Positions 26,401 to 38,400 of a DNA stretch of 64,000 bases are shown one piece after another. Where the stretch lies: the NCBI GenBank assembly GCA_964017125.1, contig OZ024907.1:22569496-22633495 (forward strand), written 5' to 3'. A program made the position numbers and the translations under genes. The notes under the pieces were generated by a model. The model was not told where the DNA came from and did no database searches. It saw only the letters and a list, made by a program, of their open reading frames with translations. The stretch comes from Flabesymbios commensalis. Its lineage: Eukaryota; Annelida; Polychaeta; Terebellida; Flabelligeridae. Every line of letters starts with the position of its first letter. Position 1 is the stretch's first letter.

Positions 26401-29400
26401 TTAAAAAATATGATGGATAATCAATCCTGAGTTACTTGATAAACCATTTATTGTGTATATGAAGGGGTTGAAAAAATACACCTGCACATTTTGTCAAAAA
26501 TTATAATACCTGCATGCCAAATTCTCTCAAAAATCAAAAGTACCGAGTAACTTGACGTAGACTATTAATTATTGCAACATAATTGTTTCTGAAGAGCGTT
26601 TTAATATTTTCCTACATTATCATGTACTGTGGCCCTTCTTGATCATAGAATGTTCTGTGGTAAATCTTCATAAGCCTATGTTAATGCATTATACCATGAG
26701 AATTGAAATGTATATTTTTAAGATAAGATGTCTAACAAGTGATTAAAAGTGAGTAAAAATATTGTTTTCAAGTACATGTTGTACTAGACCATTTTAAAAT
26801 ATGACTGTCTGCTTTCAAGTGTTCCCTTACATTGGCTTCCTAAACAAAGGTTTGTTAGAATTTTTAGAATTAGAATAAAATATCGACACAACCCTACTAA
26901 TGCGTCAGATTCAGGGGGAGGGAGAGAATTGCCCCGGAATTTTTTATCGGATGCAAAAAATCGCCATTTCATCTCATAGTACGGGCATACTATGTTTACA
27001 TAATTCGTCTCAGATATTCCCAGGTTCAGGATATAACAATTATTTAGCAAAGCACCTGCCCCACACTGTCAAAAGAATCTTACGCCACTGCCGTATGCGA
27101 CTTTTATTTACATCGCCCTCCGCTGGCAAACAAAACACAATCAAAGCGCGAGTCTCTAACAAATCAGAATACCTGCATGAGTTTAAAAAAATTGATGGCG
27201 TGTTCGACAGTGTAGAAATTCTGATGCTTTATCCCAAAGCCAGTTGTATCAAATAGCACTCGTATTCCGTTGACTTGTACGTTTTCATCTGAGAGAGCAT
27301 GTGACAACAATCCAAAATTGATAGTTCCTAGTGTGTGAACGTCATAGACCTTGCTACTTGTGTCCATCAACCCTGAATTAAATCACACAAACACATGCTT
27401 TAACGGATTATTATTCATTGGTAGAAACTAGGTTTCCTACAGGGGGTTGGAAGATTTATGTTGGACGATGCTATATTTGTTAAGTAAAGAAAGAGAGTAA
27501 ACTACGTCTAAGATACCAGACAGTCAGTCAGTGAGAGAAAGCTTACGAAATTATTGATCGTAATTGTATGTCCTGCATCCGGATCGTAATCCAGATGATC
27601 CACAAAATAAAATGGATAGGTCATTGGCCCGAAATATAATATGATATAGGCACTGCCTACGTAAGGTTCCTTCCCAATTTGTGTCATTACCACACGTGTG
27701 TACCAAGCATCCAAAACCTATAGTAATAGTATTGCAATAATTCATAAAGTTACTAGTAACAATTCACTGCAGATGATCAATTATCAGATTATGACGCCAT
27801 AGATTTAACATATTTCATTCAAATGTAGGCCTACATTGCCATCAATCCATGGGATCTGGATCGTAATCCGGATCCTGTATCCGGATCATCACCAAAATTA
27901 AACCGATTGTTCCTTTGCACGAAACACGCCTCTGGTAAATCCGTTCTTTTTTTTAGACAGAATGACAAATCAACCAACAAGATCAAAGCATAACCTTGCT
28001 TCCTGGCGGAGGTAATAAGATAAGTTTTCTTTCGAGTCGCACATAGTAAAAATATAACATTAGCTAGACAAGAGCTAGTACAAGCGATCTAAAATAACAA
28101 GAAAGATAATAATTAAACCAAGTAGGCTCGCTGACAGGAAGTTGAAATAAAAAAAGTAGATTAGAGATTATATAAAAATTTATACTGTGTATGAGGGAAT
28201 AAATTGAAGAAATGGTTAAATATTTTAAGGTGGCTTACGAATAAATGCCTCTAAATTTCGCTGTGAAAAAATCCGCTGGAATCTTAATAAATTACTAACA
28301 ATTATGCTGTAAAACAAGTACTGTACAATAATTTATGTTGTATGGTTACTTTTATAGCTGACCAGTATTGCGCAATAGAAAATGTACACGAAAATATAAG
28401 TTAATACGCATCACCTGGATTGTTGTAAAGAACTCTGCTTCCATCTGGTAAACAACCAGGAAGCATAAAAGCACACCTAAAAAAATCCAGAATATATATA
28501 ATTATATAATGTATAATATATATATATAAATAGCAGAGAGTTAACAGACTGGTTAATACATATATATACACTAAAAGTTTTTAAGGTAAGATCTAAAAGC
28601 GGATTTGAAAAATTACATATTTGACAGAATTTTGTTATTAGAGGAACATCAGATTTATAAATATAGAAACAATGTTTTCTTATATTTAGTGTAACGTTGC
28701 ATACACGCAACACTTTTTACATTCAAAGGTATTTTTATAATGTTAATATATATTTTGAATGAAGTAAAAAATCGTACAAATGGATAGGCGATCATAACAA
28801 GCAGCCGTGTGTATACCTTTATATCACCAGTGCATCGTTTGTGACTGCGATAACATAATTTAACATACCCTGTTTTATACAACAATTGTACTTCTGGTCT
28901 AGTGAAGTCATTTTCCTGCAGCCATGCTGGAACCGCCGCCTTCATTATCAGAAATCGCGTGATCAGCTCTCTTGCTTTCAGCTGGCTAAATTTTGCTGCT
29001 CGTAACACCCTCAGAAGCCATAACGTTTCTGCAACAATAAATAACAATATGTTTATTCGTGATCAGATAAATAGAGTGAATACGATCTTTTATTTAAAAA
29101 AAATCCCAGGCATGTAGAGCTATAAAAAAATCCAGGCATGTAGAGCTAGAAAGAAAATCCAGGAATGTAGAGCTAGAAATTATAATGACAAGTGTAAATA
29201 TACCCTAGGAGGGTTATTATTGAAGTAGATACTGGTGTTAATCTAAAGGTCTGCCATCTATTATATTGTACTTTTCAATTCAACAAGTTTCTTTCCTAAT
29301 AGTGCAAGAGCATTAGGTTTGAACCTGGAACAAAATTGCAGAAAGCTGATTTTTTCAGGAATGATACATGGACATCTCCCCAAACGAATTCCGAAGAGGC

Positions 29401-32400
29401 CCCGAAAATCCCCCCTGTGCATTTTTTTTAATTCAAGATGGCCGCCATCATGTAACGCTATTTTCGAAAAAACAGGGGTATACCATAACTCCTCACTTTT
29501 GCAGTTAGAATTTTTTTTTAAGTGTCTCCACTTATGTTTGAGGACACAAAGAGCTCATCCAGATGATCAGAAATTATATCAGTACTTTTCTCAATACCAA
29601 AAATCCAAGATGGCCGCCATATTGATATACTTAGTATGTTGAGTGATCTCTTGAAAAAACGAAAATATGAGGTAACTATCTTGTTGTATGTATTTTTTGT
29701 CTAAACCCATGGGGTCTAGCACTTATTTAGATCACCAATATTTTATTATATTGAATTTATCAACATAAATCCCACATAGTTTAATGTTATGTAACACCAT
29801 ATAACGTCATTTTTCCAAAAAAAAACAGGGGTATACCCCAATTCCTCACTTTTGCAGTTAAAAAAAAATATTTTGGTGCCTCTACACATGTCTTAAGGCA
29901 CAAAAAGTTCATCAACAGGATCAGTAATGATATCATTCCTTTTCCATCACCAATTTTGTTAATAGAATGTGCTTATCAACACAAAATCCAACATGGCTAC
30001 CATATTGATAAGCTCTTTTAGAGCAGGTGCCACGATTAGGCGATGTCTAACTGCTTTTTCATATGGGAATATAGATATAGATTTATCAAATTTACAAAAT
30101 AGCATATGTCAGAAATCATTGATGAAAAATTCTAGCATGTCTCATTTTTAAAAATAAGGGTATTTTTCATTCATTTGAAGCTTGAGATAGCGTAAGAAAT
30201 CCCAGTTTCAAACCCAGCGACTAACTCCAATGTAGGTATTTTATATAGTAGGCCTATATAAAATGTTTTTCGATTTTGGTTAAGTATTAGTTGCGATTAT
30301 TCTATGATATGAATATTAGCTAATTTTGTGTGAATGTACATAATAACAGAGCTAAGTACAAAAATAAAAAAATGTTTTAAATCACATCATTTTACTGAGT
30401 TTGGCCATCTATAGGCCTACGTATTTTGGTCAATTTCCTGAAAATGGTGATAAATACCTTGGATTAGAATATTCAGATATTTTATTTGAATATTAGTGTA
30501 TTACGTAATAAATATATGACACTGTATGATATTGCAATGTGATATTACATTGAAATGTCAGAACATGACATCAAATTAGAGGATCTGACAGTTTAACGTC
30601 AGGATATGATAGTTTTATGGCAGGATATATGAATATGATATCAGGATATGACACTTTAATATCATGATATGTAATATAATGTCCAAACATTGGTGTTTAA
30701 TATAGCAAAATCACGTTATGATAGCTCAATACAGCTTTATAAAGCAGTATATAGTGGCTAAACATCACGTTGCTGTATTAAAATGAAAAGATATGGCATC
30801 ATATTATCACGAAATGCATTACAATTTCGTGATATATCATTTTAACATCACTATGACATTTTAATGTCAGGATATGACATTTGAATAATAGGATATGGTA
30901 CTTGCATATTATGATATGACTTTATACATTGGTGAAATGACACATTGAGGTCACAATATAGCATTGTAATGTAATGATGTGTCATTATAATGCAAACATG
31001 CTATTTAATATCGAATATTGTATAATAGACTTGTCAGATTATGACATTAAAATAGGAAAAACATAAAAAACAGTTCGAAGTCAGGATCTGGCATATTTAT
31101 GCCAGGATATTGGATTGTAATTTATCAGAATATGACACTTTAACGTCATGATATGGTATTTTAATGTCTAAATTTTGTCCTTTTATATCACACAATAAGA
31201 TTTGAATGTCAAGATATTCCATTTTTTATGATTGTTTTATATTGTCATGTCAAGGTATAACATTTCAATAACATTATATTGAGAGACGCACGTTACCATA
31301 TGGTAATACATAATCGACATAGACCATTCCAATATCAGGATGGCACATGTCAGTTCAACATATATATCGCAATATAATTCAGTAAGTAATTTAGGCCTCT
31401 ACATTGCTCAAATACCGGTACTCCAAAACTGCCAACAACAAAACACTTCGAAAGATTCAATAAAATGGAAAAGATAGGGTTAAGACACATGCTCTTTGAA
31501 CAGCATGTGGCCTTGCCCTCTCTTAATTTCATTTCCTCTTACACTAAAATGTCATATTGTGATGTTAATATGCTATATCATGATATTATAATAATATCGT
31601 GACAATGCACTAAAAGATCCTGTCACTTTAATACCATACCGTGATGCTTAACCACCATATCCTGCATTTATAAAGCTGTATCAAGACATCATAACGTAAT
31701 TTTCTATAATAAAGAGCAATATTTTAACATTACAAAACCATATCATGACGTTAATGTGTCTTGTCCTCCTATTATCGTGACATAAAAAGATCATATCCTG
31801 ACGATAAACTGTGACATCAATTAATTTAATGTCATATTCCGATATTCTGATGTAAAATCATCTCATTACAACACCATACAATGCCATAACTTCATTACGA
31901 AATATATATATACTAATATTCAAAATGTAATATCTCGATATTTAAATGATAATTATATTTCATGATATTAAAGGGACTGGCCCAGGCTAAAATCATCAAA
32001 AAATCGGTGATTTTATTTCGGGTTCTTAATATGACCATATGATGTAAGCATGTACATAGACTAGAACTGCAAATTTTTATAATTTTTCTGCTGCGCATTC
32101 ACCAGTTAGGCTAGATATAGAGGGGGAATTCCCGCATTTCCTATTTTTGACATGGTTGTCAATAATTAGAAATCAGGAATTTCGTCTCTATATCTAGTCT
32201 AACTGGTGAATGCGCAGCACAAAAATTATTAAAATTTGCAGTTCTAGTCTATGTACATGCTTACATCATATGGTCATATTAAGAACCCGAAATAAAATCA
32301 CCGATTTTTTGATGATTTTAGCCTGGGCCAGTCCCTTTAAACATATTGACATTCGCAGATCATGGACAAAAGTAAGTGTTTAAAAGAGCATTGTTACAGG

Positions 32401-35400
32401 ACGAGTATCAAAGATGTCATGTACATGTAACGTGTGAGGCGCAAGTCCTTATCTTGTAATTGATTTATTCCAGAAAGCCTCCCATCAACGTCACCTACTG
32501 CCCCAGCCATAAAAATGAAATGAATCGGGCTTTAGGCCACCTTTGTGCACATATAGGCTAAACTGGGCCAGGAGAACCTCCTGAGGATGGTGAGATGATT
32601 GAGATGACACTGTCCTCCAGACACAGGATTCGAAATTCGAGCCCTGGCGGTCTGAGGCCGAGCACGCTACCTCTCGGTCACGGAGGCTCCCCACAATACT
32701 AACTTTCACACATGGATGGGGAAGAAACAATTTTGTTTCTTTCAAACCGCCGAGACCGGGAACCGAACCCCGGACTCTGGCGTGAAAGGCAGCGGTGCTA
32801 ACCACTACCCTAGGCCCCCCGCCCCTGCCCCAGCCAACACGGGGCATTAATCCAATTCTGTTTAATATTTGGGCCAGCGTCGAAGACGGTCAGCCAATAA
32901 TAAAACAGCATTGAATGAATGCCTCGTGTTTAAACTCCATTATGATACAGAGCATAATTTGCTGTACAGTAGGGTGTGGAATCTACAGTCTGGGAACGGA
33001 TTTGATCTCATGCTCGTTTGTCACCAACGCAAACTGAAAGAGCAGTCGCTCCAGAAAGAGTTCTAAAAAGAGTTGCGGATGCAGAGTGCGGATGCAGAGT
33101 GGCTTGTTCAAAGGGGGGGGGGATCTCACAAATCTAGACTATATTGTACAACGATGTGCTCTTTTTGTATTGGCCAAACATGTAGAGACTGACAGCTCGG
33201 ATGAAACGCAATAATTTCATTATTTACCGGCGATTATTTTGTTAACTTGACAAATCTTAATCTACATTTCTAGTAGTAGTTGTAGTAGTAGTAAATCATT
33301 GCTTTACGTCACTTTTCGGCACAAAAGGTCTTTTAAGTGACATTATAATACGATAAAAACGTTGTAGTCAATTGATGAGATGAATGATGTACAGATGATG
33401 ATGATGTGAGGGTGGGGGTGATAGGGCATGCTGGGTTATTGAGAGCGTTTTCCTTCGCTCGCCCGATAAGGGGTTCTGGGCATGTCTAGGGGATCTACCC
33501 CAGATATACCCAGACGGCCGGAGACTTGAGTTTCGCAGTACAATTTAATGATGAAACATTTCCAGTGGGAAAGCAGTTCGAAAACACTCCAAAGCGTCAC
33601 CCACCATGGTAGAATTAACTCCCATGTGGGATTCATGTCGATAAACACAACATAATAAAATATGGTCATCTAAATAAGTTCTAGACCCTATGGGTTCGGC
33701 TAAAAAAATACAGTTTAGTTTCAACAACGAGATAGTTATCGCATATTTTCGGGTTTTTTAAGAGATCGCTTAACAAAATATTATGGCCATTTTGAATTTG
33801 TGGTATTAAGAAAAGTACTGATAATATTTCTGATAATCTGGATAACCTTATTGTACTTTAAAACATAGGTGGAGACACCAAAATCATTGTTTTACCTTCA
33901 CAAGTGAGGAATTGGGGTATACCCCTTTTTTTTAAAAAAATAGCGTCACCTGGTGTTATTTTGAATTACCTACTATTTGGGATTTATGTTGATAAATTCA
34001 ATATAATAAAATAATGTTGATCTAAATAAGTGCTAGATTCAAAGGGTTTGGCCAAAAAAATACATTTTAGGTTCAACAACGAGATAGATATCTCATATTT
34101 TCGTGTTTTTAAGAGATTGTTTAACATAATCAGAACAATATGGCAGCCATCTTGGATTTTTGGTATTGAGAAAAGTGCTGACATCATTTCTGATCCTCTG
34201 GATCAACTCTTTGTGCCTTAAAACATAAGTAGAGACACCAAAATATTTTTTTCTAACTACAGAGGTGGGGAATTAGGGTATACCCCTGTTTTTCGAAAAT
34301 GGCGTTACATGGTGGCGGCCATCTTGAATTAAAAAAAATGCACAAGGGGGATTTTTGGGGCATCTTCGGAATTCGTCTGGGGAGATGTCCAGGTATCATT
34401 CCTGAAAAAATCAGCTTTCTGCAATTTTATTCCAGGTTCCTGTGTTTTTTTCACTAATGCTCTTGCACTATAATACATTCAGTGTTACTAACTGACGTTC
34501 ATAACTCTGACGAAATACAGAATGAAATCCCAAAATCAATATAAGCCTATATGTGACCATAGTTACTTGTCATAGCATTTATGTTTAAATAGTGTAATTT
34601 ATTTGCCACGAGGCACAAATTATATTAGTGTTATTGAACATGACGCACAAATTATGCTGGTATTATTTATTTATTTATCAGGCACAACTTCTAATACAAT
34701 GGGCGATGTTGTTGCAGGAAACAGAATGATAGATCCCTATGTTCATATCTTGGCAATGCCTTTTATTTTATTATGATGTTGCTTGTTCTAAATTTTTACT
34801 GGTAATCTCTTCCAGCAGTGAATCATTTTAAATGTATTGATTATATAACTACTTGTGTTCAAATTGACGCCAAAATGGATGCATCATGAATCTTTTTGAA
34901 ACATTGTTGAGTGCGGTGGAGTTGTCACTATGGAATGAATACATTGCTCCGTCACACCGTAAAGGGTATATCATAGTAAACTATTATATCTTGGTCGAAT
35001 ATAACATAATAGGCAGACCTTCTGATACACGTAGATAATGGCGAACTATCGATATTATGTTTACAATCTGTATGGTCTGCGTCACGCCCAACAAACACGA
35101 TACGTTGAGGTTATGTTAGGCAAATAATAGACTACATCAAACCCACATGAGCTCAACCTCTAATACTTAATATAATGACGTTATCACTTTATTTTCTGCG
35201 GTGCTTGGTCGGATTACCAAACATGCGTGGGATAACGGGGTAACACCAAAAACGATATAATTATGTGAATTTTGTTAAAATGAATTCGAGGTGAGCTAAA
35301 TTAGTATCCAAAGATGTTTTTATTCCATATACTGTTTCTGTACCTGTATCTGTACGTGACGGTAGGCCTACACACATAAGTGTTAGACTCCACGGGAGAG

Positions 35401-38400
35401 GGGTTGGATGGCATGCGCGGGGTCAGGTGGAAAGTTGCAGCTTAAGCATGCAAGCTGAAAATGATGGTGCTGATGTCCGGGGATAGTTTATTCCAGTCCC
35501 TGATAGTTCTGACATGAAAATAATTTAGTAATGCTGATTTATGTGTCCGAATATGTTTTAAAGTTGTTGGCACCTGCTCTGGTCATGCTGGTGCGTGCAT
35601 CTGCTTTCAGTAGGTGGTAAATGAAATGAAATGAATGGGGTTCAAGGCCAAGTTTGTGCACATGTAGGCTAAACTGGCCAGGAGAACCTCCTGAGAATGG
35701 CGTGATGAATGAGATGACACTGCCCTCCAGAGGCCGAACACGGAGGCTCCCCACAATATTGAATCTTTACGAGTGAGCGGAGAAGAAAGATTTTTGTTTT
35801 TTTGAAACTTGAATGCCAGAGCGAGGCTCGAACCCGCGATCTCAGACTTTCCAAGCAGGCGGCTTTAACCACTGCACCAGTAGGTGGTGTGTATAGGTAG
35901 ATATAGATATAATCCAATCATTGCCTTGTTTCATGCAGTATGCCAACTTACTAAACGCTGGTACGAACAATCATACCTTTTACGCTAACTTATATTTAAG
36001 TTGTGCCTGTTTTTCAAAAAGCGTGATTGCGTAACGTCTCTTTAATCATTCACCAATTAGATGAGTAGCCGGATTACAGAGATTGGAGCATAACTACAAT
36101 GCCACAAACATGTACAATGGCATGAGTGGTCTCCCACCGGGCACACGACGTTGTTGTGACGTTGAATCAACGTCAATGACGTTGATTTACCGTCGCAACG
36201 GGAACTACGGCTTTAATATTAGGTGATGACCCAGCAAACACAACACATCTACCCGATGTTTGTCCAATGTTGGCCCACCGTCTACGACGTTGGGCCAACA
36301 TTGGACAAAAATCCGGTAAATGAGTCGTGTTTGCTGGGGAGAGCTACGGCTTTAATATTGGGTGATGAGATTATGAATCAGACTAATGATCACCTGTGTT
36401 ACACGTCATGTGTTTTTGTTGTGATATCCATTCCCTGAGAGTTTCAACAGCTCCCAGTCTCTCCTTGGGATCTTCGTTCAACTCTTTTTTAGCCGTGGTT
36501 AAAGTTTCTTTATTCAATCCGCATACGTAGGGAGCTGGTTCGGCCATGATCACGAACTAGTCGTAATGACTGAGCGGTCAGAGATCTGCGTAGTAATGGT
36601 GGTGCAGACCGTGGTTGATGGAATAAACTCCTTATATGATTCAAGGTCAATATGAAACAGCTTAGCATGTCTGCTTGACTGAAGTAATTCATGGTCAGCA
36701 TGGTCAGTAAGCATGGTGGACCATAACCTTTCTGTACTAAAAGTCTAACAAAAGTAATCCAAATCGGGTTCGGTCGAGTGGTAATTCCAGTGGACAAACG
36801 ACGTTGCGGCGTTGGCTCAACATCGCTACAACGCCGTGCTCAGTGGTGCGTTGTGTTATTTCACGGAGAACGTGACGCAACGTCTTTGAATGATTCCCAC
36901 AACACAGAATGTTGGCACAACGCTGTCAATGCCGGATCAACTTCTCCGACACTGTCCCAACATTGCGACAGCTCTGGGTCGATGACCAGTGTTGTTCCCA
37001 TCAAACACGAGACATTGACCCAATGTTGTTTTAATGTTGGCCCGCCGTCTTCGACGTCGGCCCAGCATTAAAACAACATTGGGTCAATGTCTCGTGTCAG
37101 CTGGGTTATTATTGTGAGATTATATATTGCAATATAATACTGTTGCAATAAACTGTTTTTGTACACGGTGACCCTTCCGTAGCTCATTGAATTCAGTGTC
37201 AGGTGTGGTGTCAATGATTCCTTTTGATCCGTGCTAAAAATTGGTTAAATGATCATCAATATTTGAAGTACCCCAACAAATGTAAAAAGTGGACCAACGC
37301 AATACGTTGAACCAATATTGTTTTAATGTTGGGCCATCTCCCGCGACGCTGGCCCAGCATTAAAGCAACATTGGTTCAACGCTCGTATTTTCTGGATACT
37401 TGTAGCACGTGTATTATACCTGTGAACCCGTAATATTTATTCAACACCGAACCAATGGAATCGACTCTGGTGATCCGATTCTATTGACATAATTGAAAAT
37501 ACTGGATTTGTTATCCAAGAGCGTCGGAGGGGGAGGGGGGGGGGGGTAGTTAAGCTTCATGGTAAGTCAGGTAAGTTTCATGTGCTGATATTTACACATA
37601 GTTGATTACAAGAGAATGGATAATGGTATCCTGGTGGACGTGCAGGTTTGCCTCTGAGGAATTTGTGAGAAATTAATTTATAAGGAATCCTAAATGACAA
37701 GCACTGAAAATTTTGATTTTTTTAAATACTGTTTATAGTCCATGGGCCAGATCCAGAAATATGCATTTTCGTTGCACCCCCCTCGCAACTTTGGTTTGAT
37801 GGTATCAGTAGGTTCCCATACCATATAAGATCACATTTTCACTTGTTGTCATTTGCATAACCTGGGTAGTAATTTTTACAACAGCTTTTTGTAAGCGGGG
37901 GGTCGGCGAAAAAAAGGGTTTTCCGTCCATTATGGGTACAGTGTGCTGGCGGATTAAAATGGTGTTCCATTAATTTTAGGGGGCCTCATTATGTTCACAC
38001 ACCCTCAACGAAGTTGAAATTTACCTAATTAACATGTTTAATATGTAATTAGGTAAATTTAGAACATCTTTATTGCGATTTTGGGCCAAAATATTTGACT
38101 TTTCCATGTTTTTATTGTTTTTGATATTCCATATAAATATTATATGAATATTTATGATTATGTTTTTTTAATAAATGTTATTCAGCTGATTCGGTGAGAA
38201 GACAGCACCTCTTATCTCAGCAAAATGCCCTTGTGACCTACCGAAGAAATAATATGCGTAACTTCATTATTTTCCGCGATTGTGTGTAATGCAGCAAATG
38301 TATTATTTCCAGAATCTTTGTTACCAGAGTTATGAACAGGATTGCAGTAAGTGGTTGTTTTCGGTTTATAGCCTGACATCACAGATTATTATAAAAAAAT

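Larger units (their letters stand above)
29300..34470. mobile_element. Foldback transposon, TAG...CTA ends, 3-bp TSD (TAA)
   Basis: Ends TAGTGCAAGAGCATTAG (from 29,300) and CTAATGCTCTTGCACTA (to 34,470), flanked by TAA on both sides. Long inverted arms (about 29,300-30,150 and 33,480-34,470) align with GAACCTGGAA[C/T]AAAATTGCAG, AAATCAGCTTTCTG, CAAGATGGCCGCCAT and AACAGGGGTATACC. Each arm contains two tandem diverged units. No coding frame is recognisable, so it is non-autonomous. The core is a gatatgac-type satellite; a 365-bp MITE and a SINE have inserted on the right side. Termini and TSD length match the elements at 37,736, 39,798 and (left end) 59,986. It fills intron 1 of the CRAL-TRIO gene. 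Confidence 0.8.

Noticed and set aside
26784-27256. Plus- and minus-strand frames around 27 kb
   Set aside because: They overlap the CRAL-TRIO exon at 27,173-27,372 only partly and in other frames. A vague LHWLP-like phrase near 26,830 is too weak to call a LINE.
27508-27745. Open minus-strand frames with splice-like edges (VLDAWYTRVVMTQIG...) between two CRAL-TRIO exons
   Set aside because: The flanking CRAL-TRIO exons join in phase without it, the gene's own frame through it hits a stop, and the sequence looks like a LINE-tail repeat also present at 27,850.
36510-36797. 95-codon minus-strand frame near the CRAL-TRIO start
   Set aside because: It is in another frame from the exon 1 reading frame starting at 36,547 and has no family similarity.
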